NCBI GenBank assembly: GCA_016806645.1
Contig: JACSYO010001810.1
Location: 5,193,501-5,257,500 of the forward strand
DNA from: Ophiodon elongatus
Lineage: Eukaryota > Chordata > Actinopteri > Perciformes > Hexagrammidae
DNA length: 64,000 nt
Direction of reading: 5' to 3'
Shown here: positions 1-11,258 of the stretch, piece by piece
Numbering within the stretch: position 1 is the stretch's first letter
Layout of the letters: every line of letters begins with the position of its first letter
Made by a program: the position numbers and the translations under genes
Notes under the pieces: model-generated
What the model saw: only the letters and a program-made list of their open reading frames with translations
What the model was told of the DNA's origin: nothing
The model's database searches: none

Positions 1-1131
1 TTATGGCATATATTGAAATGTGTTTCACTCTTTTTACTCTGATGACCATCGTGCGCTGAGATAAACGCAACAGAAAAAAGGTGTATCAGCACATTTTTAA
101 CCATCTTCTGGATTTGTGTGGGTGTCCAGATTCAAACTTGTAGCATCCACTTTAAGCCTGCTGTCTTCCTCTTGATTGTTTTTCCCTGCTATGGCCACGG
201 AATGAAACGCCCTACTCTGCGTCTCAAAGAAAACTCTTTACTGCCACTGCAGTAGAGAGCAGGATAAGAGCAAGAGGAGATTGATTGTCTCCGGTTTGGT
301 GGCGAGGATTGACTGTGGAGTCATTAACTCTGCACTTTAAAGAGATTAACTTGTCACCAGGCAGACACAAAGACCTGACTTTCACTTATCCACGAAGTTG
401 GAGTGGGAGAGAAACAGAGCTGAAGAGGAGAGACAGGATTTTATCAATAAACTCTGTAAATATAGAAAAGGTTGGGAATCATTAAGTGTCCATTTTTAGC
501 AGACTGCGAAAAAGAGCGGTATGTAACTTCTTACATCAAAAGGACAAAATTCTACCATAACTGTAATAAAAGATGTTAAAAACTCAAAGCTGTTAGCTGT
601 ATGGTGATACAGTTCTCTATACTGGCTGAAGTGGCAATTGTACAGAACATAATCAGCTCAGCTTCAGCAGGCAAAACATCCCATTCGTACAGTAGTTCCC
701 TCTACATTACTTTCAAATGGTAAAAAAAGCAGTGAAATGTTGGGGTCCAAGCAGCTCTTGTCGCACATGAATTTCAATTTTCCAGATACTGAGTTCAATG
801 AACATAAATCAATAAGCAATTTTAAATTGTGATAAGATTTTATCGAACAACCCCAGAGAGCAGATGCATCATTTTTGCTAACCTAAATCCAAAAGTGGTG
901 AGGATTGCTGTGTCGTAAGTTGTGCCATGTCTCCAATTTTTCTAAGAAATAAAGATCATATCTCAGGCTATGGTGCAGTACTTGAAAGATAAGTTGTTAT
1001 GTTCTGCTATTCCCTCAGTTATTACTTTAACGCAGTGCATCTACCACTGCAGAGCTATATTTCACTTTGTGGAGTCATTGAGACTGCTGCCAGGCAGTGA
1101 CATTGTCTAATTGATGCTCTGATCTCCACAG
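1..1131 (+). other. marchf4: marchf4 intron (3' part)
   Basis: Non-coding sequence before the marchf4 last exon. The acceptor at 1129-1131 follows a modest pyrimidine tract. No other gene, RNA or clear repeat was recognised here; the small open frame at 285-485 has no family resemblance. Confidence 0.6.
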
Positions 1132-1553
1132 CACTAATTGTCCACGAGGGACCGTCTGTGTTTCGTATATTCCACCGCTGGCAGGCCGTGAACCAGCAGT
1201 GGAAGGTCCTGAACTATAGTAAGTCTATGGACAATTATGACCTGAAGAATACCACTGTGGACAGGACTCTGTCACAGCCCAGCCCGGGTTATCAGACTGG
1301 GGTAGGAGTATCCACCTCCACCTCCTCACTGATGGTGGTGGCCTCCACAGCCGATGGCTCCACCTCTACAACCGTGGTGACGGCTGCAGGAGGACTGGGA
1401 ACACATGTGGACCCCAACAGCGGCAGCACAGTGCCAGACCAACACTGTCCCTACAACATCCTCCACATCCTCAGCCACCTCAGGCAGCCAGAGGTCCGCA
1501 GCCAACCCAGCAATAGCACACGAGAGCTGGTCATGAGAGTCACTACAGTCTGA
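1132..1553 (+). CDS. marchf4: marchf4 last coding exon (membrane-associated RING-CH E3 ligase, C-terminal tail)
   Basis: This is the final coding exon of a MARCH4/9/11-type membrane ubiquitin ligase. The RING-CH and transmembrane exons lie to the left of the window. The acceptor is cag at 1129-1131; the exon opens with two bases that finish a codon and runs to TGA at 1551-1553. The first third, with HEGPSVFRIF and RWQAVNQQWKVLNY, is the family's conserved juxtamembrane cytosolic tail. A low-complexity Ser/Thr/Gly stretch follows, then NILHILSHLR and the end ELVMRVTTV. The last four residues, VTTV, fit a class I PDZ ligand, and a similar MRVTSV end is known in MARCH11. Proximity to xrcc5 and tmem169 matches human 2q35, which favours MARCH4 over MARCH9. 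An internal GTG at 1158 is not a start. The family ubiquitinates membrane proteins in the secretory pathway. Identity comes from the tail alone. Confidence 0.8.
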
Positions 1554-1700
1554 GGAGTCAGTTTGAGGCCTTATCTCACACGGAGGTGAACAATTTATGA
1601 ACCAGCTGACAGTTAAAAAAAGTCTTATCTCAACTGCACTGGATTAATACCATGTTCTTGTTCATTTCAAAATGCATCTCTGATGTCCTTACATGCATTG

Positions 1701-1706
1701 AATAAA
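1701..1706 (+). terminator. polyadenylation signal for marchf4
   Basis: AATAAA lies about 150 bases after the marchf4 stop, so the likely 3' UTR is short. A second, longer 3' UTR cannot be excluded. Confidence 0.5.
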
Positions 1707-4700
1707 AGTAAAAGTTGTTTGATTTGCACAATTGGTTGGAAATGTATTATTTTTTATGTTTGGGGTAAAGAATATTTGCTAACATGTACAGGTTAAATTC
1801 TGACCTTTGCAAAAAATACACGTTGAAGGAAATCTAAGCTCAAAGGTCCCCTTACTATTGATTGAACGCTTTCCACCGCATGTCTGGTGACACCTCAGCC
1901 TGCTCTGTTTGACGAATGAATGCTGGGTTGAAAACTCCAAATCCTTTATAAGAGGACTTTGGAGCTTAGAATCTCATCGCCATCGCTTTTTAATCTGTCA
2001 GTATTACATAGCAACGGTCTGAAAAAAAAATGGTAGAAAGAACTTCCTCTTAATTTATTTTTATATTTGAAAACCTTCAACCCTTCTGCACCAACGCTCC
2101 GATAATCAGTGACAATTATGGGATACAATCAGCATTTATTTAATAAGTGCAGTAGTTCATGAGAAAACTATGAAAAAAAATATCTCTGCATGTTAAATTG
2201 ATGTTCAGCAGCTTTTCTTTATTGTCCAGATGCATTGCATACATTGCGTTCCAGGGTCCATGTTGACCACCTCCATATGTAATAAAATATATGTAAAAAA
2301 TAGAAGCAGACATAATAGGAATTGCAGTTGCTGTTTGTAAGCTGGGAAAATGTCAAAATTTTAAACAACAACTAAACTCAAGATATGAGAGCAGTAAACA
2401 AGCAACCTAAACTAATTCAAAAACCTTAATTAGATTTTTTCCTTCCTAAATCAATGCCTGTTTGGTGCACTGTTTATTACTTTGTCCTCGACGAGCAATT
2501 TTTTTGTTCCATCATTTTCTTTCCCGACACCATTATATGATTTTGTAGAGTTTTGAGAATGCATTTGCTCTTTTCGGAACACAGCTTTGTGCCACCTTTT
2601 GTCAAAGAGGTGCCTTTTACAGTACACCATCCATCCAGACAACAATGGGGGGAAAGTACACCAAGGACAGATCATCAGCTAGTTTGCTTAACTGCTTCTG
2701 CCAGTATCTTCATGCATGAAAACACGTTTCTGCTCCAAAGCAGTGGTGTCACTTGCAGTCCATTAGACACATATTCATGTTCACATTTAGCTCCCAAAGC
2801 TCAAATCTTGTCTCTCAGATTCAGATATGCACTTTGATATTTCTACACAGCTCTTGTTTCATGTCCATGAAAGATCCATTTTATCCCAGGGGACACTATA
2901 TCTATAAAGCATGTTGTATGAGGGAAAAAACACTATTAAAAACATACTCATAGCAGAGCGGAGTTATTGATGTTACCCATTCTTTAACACAACTTCAACA
3001 GACTGACAGTTGGATGCTGTGCAGGGAAGACACTGCTCATTACTCTACAGTATCTCATTCGGATGCAGTCTAAAAAAAAAAAATAACGTCCATTATAAGC
3101 AAAAAGCCCAAAGCTGATCAAAGTGTGAAACATTTTTCAGGAGCTTTGCCTCAACTGCTCTTTTTTTTCCAACATGCATTACATTAAAACAAATCATTAG
3201 CTTAAAAATACATCTGATATTAATGAGAAGCTCAATGTCATGTAATTGATTTGTATTCCTGTGGGTTTCTATGCAAAGCAGCAGTACACTGTAACCTTGT
3301 CTTATCATTATAAAACTGTTGACTTGTTTAGCAAAGACTTTCATTGCTGTATTGAAGGGAAACAAAGCGTAATCACGAAATGCATTTCCTGCTTTCTATT
3401 TAGCCTTTAGTGTTCCTAATTAATCTCCATCTTACCTGGTGAATGTGCTATTTTGCAGCTGCTGTTCTTTATCATAATCAAATGCCAGGAGTACAGTATC
3501 TGCAGAGAGGCAGGTAGTGCCATGATTTTCTGCTGAATTATTTAAGCCATGAAGTGCTGATATCAATGGGTGGGAGCTGCTGTATAGATCCAGCCTGCAA
3601 AGAGCTGGGAGGTTGCGGAGAGTTCATCATGATTCTGCTTGCCTCAGTTCTCTTCACACCTTGTCTCTTTGAATTCACAATGCGCACACAAGTAGCTTTG
3701 ACAAAACTCAGAAAACAACTAAATGAACAGGAATTTACTACTTGAATGTTCTCTTTCAGGATTAATATGTCTTAATAAGTCTGCAGCAGTTTTAATATTT
3801 AACTGTGCTCAGTTACACATGAGATCATATCTATTCCATGCTTTGGAAATAACATACTCCATGTTGAAATTAATGTTGGAGCATGGAGTATGAAGACACA
3901 CTTGTAACTCTGTATTTTCAAATTTCTCTGTTTTTAAAGCCATCTTTTGAAAACAATTTACCAAACACTTCAAGGTGTGCGCTTTCCATTTCTATTCATG
4001 GTTCTCAGGTTTCATCACTGGATCGCCTCAATACTATTCTCCAATCATAGATAATATTTAAATATAAAATGAGACAAAATTTAAACCACAGCAGAACTAC
4101 TCTTGCGGTTTGTAAATTTATGTAAATTTTAGCTTGAAGCAAACATGACAAAAAGTATTTCATGACACTCATCATTTAGATTTTCTATCAAATGTTAAAG
4201 CTTTTAATATTTCCAACATCTCTGCTGAGACAAATAATTGAGGTCCTTTGCAGAGCCTGCAATTCATACAAAGCAGTGACTTCAGACGGATTGTCTTTCT
4301 CCTGGTTGGTTGTACAGTGTAATAAAACCATTGTATAAGCATTGCTTTCATCTGCAGAAAATTGACCCAAAAATGATTTTTGCAGACTGTATACAATACT
4401 GAACCTTTGAAACTGGGTAAATTGCAGACAGCTAATGTGCTATTCAAGCTGAATCAGACGGGCAGAAAACACCGCATTCGCTCTCTGCTACCTCTCCTAC
4501 CTTTGAAAATGAAAATATGCTCATTTTTGTTGAGGTGAGATGAAATGACAGTTGTTATAAAGAGGCTCGGATCAGGGATAATGCTGAGAGAAATTGCAAG
4601 AGAGGCAGCCTGAACACTTATGGTCAGATTCTTCATCTTTTGAATTCATCCTTTTTCTGTACAGACTTATACTTGTTCAGAGCCAGGGGCTACTGAAGCC

Positions 4701-5346
4701 TGAGGCAGAATCTTTTGGGTTAATTGTCAAAGAAAAACAAAACATATGAGCAATTTAGAGGCTCTAGTTCAATGCATCTGCTTGTTTTTAGACTGGAAAG
4801 GAAACCTACACGCACACGGGAAGAAACTCCAAACAGGAAGTCTACAGAGGTGATTCCCACCCACAACTTTCTTGGTGTGAGATGACAAGACTAATCACTA
4901 GCCATCGCTAAATAAATAATCAGTTAGTAAAAATAGACTTTTACGAGCCAATTTAAAAGATAAAAAATATTCTGTACTTCACTTCTGTCTGTTCAATCTG
5001 TAAGATCAGTAATAGAAATGATTGTCAGTAACATGTTTTTGTAGCTTGTGTTCTCCCCCTGGTGGCCCATTGGTGAACTGCTCCCTCTGGCTACTTTGAG
5101 TAAAACCAGCTTTATATTTACACTTTAGTGGCAAAGTGGACAGTGGACAGAGATTTACAGGTCTGGACCCAGGAAGCTCTTAGTATGCTCTTTCAACATT
5201 GCTACTTATTTATTGTCTTGCTAAGAGTAATTCTACGAGACAAGTGGCATGTCTCTGCAAACAGTAGAGTAGAGACCATACTGCTCACTGTAATAGATTT
5301 TGCTTGTCTGTGTGAAACCATGATAATATACAGTTTAGGCATCACT

Positions 5347-6180
5347 AGTGGTGGAAAGTAACAAATTATATTTACTCAAGAACTTCCTCCTTGAATATCC
5401 CCCACAGAAATTCACAAAGAAAAAAAACACACACAAAGGACAGTGTCAGTGTCCTTGATGGTAACTACGGCCCTTACTTTGAAGATTCAGATATTTTACA
5501 TCCAAAATATTTGACCAGCTCGTAAAATATGATGCAATGCTGCAGACTAATGATACCAACCCAATAAAGTTTGCTTAACCTCCACGAGCTGCAACACATA
5601 AATGCTGTGTAAATTTATCCAAATACATCAGTAATAATAATCAAACATTATAATATGGAGCCATTATTTCTAACTAAAGCCACTACATAAAAAAAGAATA
5701 TTTTTAACTTTGGCACCCTCTAGTTGAAGTAGGCTATCAAGAATGACTTTGTGGAGCCATCATGAACCCCAACCCCAATCATGACTAATTCATTTTAAAT
5801 GTGCTAAATATGAGATCAGGAGCATTTTGATTGCCTCGCAATGGCTCTCAACATGGCAGCAGCTGAGCCGGCAGTTTGCAGAAAACAGTGCTAACAGCGT
5901 TAACAGCGAAAAACAATTGCAACAGCACTGACAAATCTAACAGTGTTTACCTGAGGGCTATATGGAGGGTGGCACTGCCGTTTGAACACAGTGCAGAGCT
6001 GCTCTTAGCTAACCAGTGGGGCATGCTCACATGCACGAACATGCACTAAAAGCACAGCCGGCCGGGCTATGTTAACAAAGCTCAGCTAGACATTACTCCA
6101 AATCATGTACTATGTTGCACCCTTAAAACAGTACTTTTACTTGTAATATGTTTGCATTGTGGTTTGATGATAGACAGTCT
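5347..6180 (+). repeat. AGTGGTGG-type teleost interspersed repeat, diverged copy
   Basis: The copy begins with agtggtggaaagtaac near 5349 and continues with body sequence typical of this fish repeat: ccagct...gcaacacataaatgctg, then the aataataatcaaacattata stretch. A tail motif, acagtacttttacttgtaa, lies near 6128. The same family occurs at 9704-10502, 11346-12751 and 34150-34440. I interpret it as a non-autonomous hAT-like DNA transposon; the boundaries are approximate. Confidence 0.5.
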
Positions 6181-6636
6181 TATATATTATAAAAATACAA
6201 CATATCATGTCAGGGATAGAATAAAAAATGTCCATTCTTATCCCTCGTGGTGGTATTGGTATTAGAGTTAAAAAAAAAGGTAAAGCATCACTGTTCATTG
6301 GTTAAACACATATGGCTTCCATAACTAACTATTTTAATATGTTCTGCCCAAAAAATAATCTGGCCTTTATTTGTTAAATAAACAGTTAAGGACGTCATTG
6401 CTTTATTAATGTGTAAGATACTAGAGTGCTCTGGTTTGTCGAGGTCATTATACTCATTGTTCCTTATTCCTGCTCCTCATGGTGCACAGCTGCTCGACCT
6501 GTAAATGTTAATCTGGATGCAGCAGGCATTTAAAAAGTGTTTTACCCAAGAGTAAGAACCTCAGATTGCCTGCCTCTCTCTTAATCGCTCACATGCTACC
6601 TCAGCATCTCTTCAGATGCACCCCCACCCCCACCCT

Positions 6637-6752
6637 ACACACACACACACACACACGCACACACACACACACACACACACGCACACACGCACGCGCGCAC
6701 ACACACGCGCACACACGCGCGCACACACGCGCGCACACACACACGCACACAC
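6637..6752. repeat. CA/CG compound microsatellite
   Basis: About 116 bp of alternating purine-pyrimidine sequence, mostly CA with interspersed CG steps. Such tracts can adopt Z-DNA. The two opposed open frames across it are artefacts of the dinucleotide repeat. Confidence 0.9.
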
Positions 6753-8929
6753 TCTTTGGTTCTCTATAAACAGCAGCAGCTCTCTGTGAGTTGGTCAATA
6801 GCAGCAGCTCAAGCATTTCTCTGACTGAGCCACTGATGAGGGACTTCCTGAGCACGATGCCTTTGAATGTCGATAAACAGACCGCCTAGTGCACTAATGC
6901 ATTCCTGCTGATTGTCAAACTATGTCAGAGTGCAGTGTGTGACTTGATTAAAATACATATCTCAAACTAGGCCACATGCCCTAAATGCCCAATCCCTCTT
7001 AGCAACATAGGTTTACAGCATCTGGACAATTCCATTGAGAAAAATCTGGATCAGCTATACCATTATTTCCAGATTTGACAGGGCTCTAGTCAGTCATCCT
7101 GCTTGCTGTTTTCCACATCTTTTTATGTTTTTCAGTCTATTTTCTATATTTTCCTTTCTTTGTTTTGTTTTTGTGATGATAGAGATCTTGTATTTAGCTT
7201 CATCCACAAATGAATGTGCATGATCAAGGAACAAGATAAACAGCAAATGGTTTATGTGAGGGTCAGGTCTATTCTCCTCTCTCCTTATATGCCCTTCTCT
7301 CCAAGCTACTTTGCTCCTGGTATCTTACTGGATACATTTCAGTTCTCTGGCCTTCTTTTTGTTCATTCATGTGCTGGTGGAAAAATCCAATATCATGGAC
7401 ATTAGTGGCTAAAAAGAAGCAGTAATGCATCCCAGTATAAAAACATAATTGATTCATCTTAATGTTAGGAGTCCTTGGTCAGCTATTGGAAAACGTGCGG
7501 TGATGTTGTAGGCTACATTCCAGTCTGTTAAGTACCTCACATTACATTTTCACCAAAGCATATCTGTACTTGCTTTTAAATACTAAAGTTAAATGAAACA
7601 TAAAGTTTCAATCATCAGGACCACTGAGTGACCTCGATAAAGTTACTGCAGAGGTTTCTGCCCTTGATGTATCATTTTAAAAAAAGAAAAAAGAAGAATG
7701 TCACAGAGGAATGAAAAGACAGGCATGTCATTTGTGATCTGCAGAGTCTGAAAGGAAAAATATCCTTCAGGAGGAGACAATAAAAAATCGATTTTATGTC
7801 TTGTGGCAGTGAGAACCAAACTCATGCTGCAGTGTCTCCAGCTCCATCAAATTCAGAGGAGCTGTGTGGGTTTTTATGGCAAATATTCTGTTTTAGTTTT
7901 TTTAATCAAACGTATGTATAATAATAATATAACATGGAACAAGTAGAGAAAAGCCTCACTTACTGGAAACAGAAAAAAAAGTTGTACAGTTATGGTTTTA
8001 AGTAGGTTGATTTAGTAATTAACTGAATTCAGGATAGCTGCTGTTACTTATCATTATTAATCGATTTAAGATCAGTGACTGAATGCTGTGTGTGGGAAAG
8101 TAAGAATGCGCATGCCCAAAGCTGTCAGCAATGGTAATGGTACAACTTTGACCCCGTGTGGGGTTGATTGCCTGTTGCCTCCTGCGATTTGATTGGCTCA
8201 TAGTCAAATAGTCATTTGCTTTTAGTTGACAGAAGTATTAAGGAGATAGTACTGCGGTCACCATGAAATATGTGGATTATCTTCTACAGTGTAAATATGA
8301 AAATATATCCTTTGAAGTTTACCTCTGGTAAAAAAAAAAAAAAGAAACACAAAAAAACACAACCTAAGGAGATGTATTTAAATATCTTGTTTACTTTCAC
8401 AAAGGTCCAAAACCCAAACAGAAAAACACTGGAACCTGCAAGTGCTTTTACATTTTCGCATGAACATTTTTTAAACTGATCAAAATAGGCTCATTGAATT
8501 ATTTTTCTTTTAATTAACCGATTGATTAAGCAAATCATTATTTCATAAACAATAATTTTTGGATAGTTGAAGCGGTTCAATTCCAACATGACATCTCTGG
8601 TGCTGTATAGTCCTGAAGTATAAACAGACTGGAAGCCTGTGCAGCTCTCTCCATGTAGGGATATGCAGCAATGGGGTTGAAGTGTTTGTAAAGCTGCTGT
8701 TTGGAGAGATTCAGTCTGTGACTCACATTTATTCTGTCAAATCAGGCAGATAAATAGATTATCCCAGCATCTTGTGTTTATTTAAAGCTGCTTTATTTTC
8801 CAGAATTACATCGACATCTTGGATACTGTGCTGTCTTCTCTTGACTCCAGCTGCTATGTCAAACACCGGCCGATGATCTAAACATCTTCTCTCCAATGAA
8901 ATTCCTTTCCGCGTGCGTGTGTGTGTGTG

Positions 8930-9129
8930 CGCGCGCACCAGGCGCGTTCGTGCGTCAATTGAAATTATAACCGGGCGTCTCCTCGACAAGCGCTGACCCT
9001 GGTCCAGTCTGCTGATATGGGAACTCTGATTGAGAAGATTATCTATAGTTTACATTCTTTGGAAACTGCTTCAATTTCCCGGTAGTTTCTTGTCGCGTCT
9101 TACATCAAGAACTTTGTCCGTACAGGCGG
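8930..9129 (+). promoter_or_regulatory. col6a2: probable col6a2 promoter and 5' non-coding exon
   Basis: A CpG-rich patch begins around 8928 with a run of gcgcgc and cgcgttcgtgcgtc. A good splice donor, gcg|gtgagt, lies near 9128-9134. The col6a2 start codon sits just after an acceptor at 11091-11093, so an upstream non-coding exon must exist, and this is the best candidate. The TSS cannot be placed from sequence alone. Confidence 0.4.
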
Positions 9130-9703
9130 TGAGTACACTTTTATTTAACTTTTCTGAAGGTTTAGTGAGGTGTAGTGCGTAAAGCACGGACCAGATAACC
9201 ACATCTAAATAAGTTAGGTAAAGTTGGAAAGATATTCACAGATTCGGATTTCCCGGATCAATAAATGAAGGTCAATTAAGGTTGTAGCTTGTTGTCTACA
9301 TCACTATGGTTACAGAGAGGTGTTGATTTTATTTTTTACACCGTTTCGCTAACGAGTTATTGAATCTGTGAATATATTTCCAACATAACCTAACTATCAA
9401 AATATGAAGCAATTAGTCTTCGGTTTATATGTACTTTACTTCACAGCTGAGTGGGTTTTTGGAAGAAAATAACTTAAAGAGAGATACATTAAGGCCAGCG
9501 GTCGCTGATGTGGGCGCCTCGCGGGAGATACGCTGTTATAAGTGAAAGTCCTGACTCAAAAAGTAAAGTCAAAGTATGAGCAGCAACATGTACTCATCAT
9601 AAGTAAAAGAGGTGATCATCCAGAATGGCCACGGTTAGAGTTTTATATTATTCTATATTATAGCATTGGACCACAATTACTGATGCATTCATATACACGC
9701 AGT

Positions 9704-10502
9704 AGTGGTGGAAAGTAACAAGTACATTTACTCAAGTACTGTTCTTAGGTCCAATTTTGAGGTACTTGTACTTTACATGACTATTTTAATTTGATGATAC
9801 TTTATACTTATACTCCACTACATTTCGGAGGGAAATATTGTACCTTATACTTCACTACATTTAGTTTATTACTTTAGTTGGCCTACTAGTTACTTTGCAT
9901 ATTCAGACTAGTAATACAAAATATAATCAACAAGTGTATGATGGTGCCAGATTAAGATAAAACGTTATTGATCCCCAGGAGGAAGTTCACAGGCCACCCA
10001 GCAGATTAAGTAATTAAAATGACCCCCACCTTTACCAGCTTCAACATCAAAGTAATGCTCACATTATCCATAATTATAATCCAATAATATGATATACATT
10101 ATTCTGAAATAGGCACTTCTTTATAGTGAGTACTTGAAGTGTATTGATGTCAATGATTTTGTACTTTTACTGGATTAAATGTTTAATGCATGACATTTGT
10201 ATTTCTACACTGTGGTGTTGCTATTACATTTTAATGATGTAGCTGGTCCAGTGGAGCTAATGTGATCTACTTTATAAAGTATTGGGTAGTTTAATCAATA
10301 TTAAATTCTGTTTTTTTTATATAAAATATGAACGTGTGAAGCATGTAATATATAGCTGTTAAATAAATGTAATGTAAACCATAGTATTTCCCGCTGGGTT
10401 GTAGTAGAGTAGAAGTATAAAGCAGCATTAAAAGGAAATACTCAAGATAAGTACAAGTACCTCAAAATAGTACATCAGTAAATGTACTAACATTCCAGCA
10501 CT
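9704..10502 (+). mobile_element. non-autonomous DNA transposon, AGTGGTGG family, about 800 bp with terminal inverted repeats
   Basis: The left end (agtggtggaaagtaacaag, then acatttactcaagtactg and aattttgaggtacttgtac) is mirrored at the right end (aagtacaagtacctcaaaa, then gtaaatgtacta and attccagcactg). The terminal repeats are roughly 50-60 bp and imperfect. No transposase is encoded. The element lies in the first intron of col6a2. The hAT-like class is inferred from knowledge of fish repeats. Confidence 0.65.
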
Positions 10503-11098
10503 GTAAAACAGCACAGCTGCCTGGCTTTGATTTCCCTCAATAAAATCTTATCCATCTGTTGTCATCTTTAGGTTTTGGGAACCCCAGCTGTGGATTGGGT
10601 AACACTTAACAAACAGTTAGATCTTTGTTTTTTTTTCATTTGTAGTTTATGTTATGCTTTTAGTAAAAGTTATACTCACATAAAGCAAACCGCTGTCCAA
10701 TCAGCCCCCATCAAACAGGACAATTCCTCTTTAGATGTGGTCCCTCCTTAAACAAAAATTATCTAGATCCTCTGTTGTCTTTTTTATGTTTTATCATTCA
10801 TGACATGAAATAGTTTGGGAAGCCCCGGCGTCGATGCCTTTTTCATCAAAACAGGTGGGATGCAACAAAAAAAAAAAATTCCATTTTCATTTCAATATTG
10901 TCCTTCTTTTCAACAGAGTGGTTTTTCACAGACGGTGTTTAAAACAACGATAAACATTCCTATGCTCTGTGAAGATGCCTTCTGTGAAGACTCACTTGTC
11001 TGACAGCTATTTCCTGCATTTAAAGGGAGCGTTGGAGTGAAAAGTGAGCCTTCAACAACTGCCCTCTCCTCTCTGCTTTGTTTTTTTTTGCAGGAAAC

Positions 11099-11258
11099 AT
11101 GGGGATGATTCCAGGGTTCATCTTTTTGTGCATGCTCCAAGCTGCAATCCCTCAAGGTCTGACCCCTCGTGGACCCAGGCCAATACCTGGGCGTGGTGAC
11201 AGTCCAGATCCAACTCCACCTCCAATCCAGCCAACACCCAGACCTCAAGGTTGTAAGC
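11099..11258 (+). other. col6a2: col6a2 first coding exon: signal peptide and proline-rich RGD linker
   Basis: The start codon follows an acceptor by five bases. Residues 1 to about 19 form a hydrophobic signal peptide (core PGFIFLCMLQAA). Residues 21-50 are rich in Pro, Gly and Arg and include G31-R-G-D-S-P36, encoded at 11189-11206. Two donors are possible: gtaagc after 11252 or gtgagt after 11258, giving QGS-GIIDCP or QGCKP-GIIDCP at the junction. Confidence 0.75.

Larger units (their letters stand above)
1707..8900. other. intergenic region between marchf4 and col6a2
   Basis: About 7 kb without a convincing gene. Open frames are short and repeat-derived or featureless. Recognisable content is an AGTGGTGG-type element from about 5347 and a CA/CG microsatellite at 6637-6752. 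Distal col6a2 regulatory elements could be here, but none can be identified by eye. Confidence 0.6.

Noticed and set aside
6566..6855. Opposed open frames rich in Thr-His or Val-Cys
   Set aside because: Pure translation of a CA/CG microsatellite.
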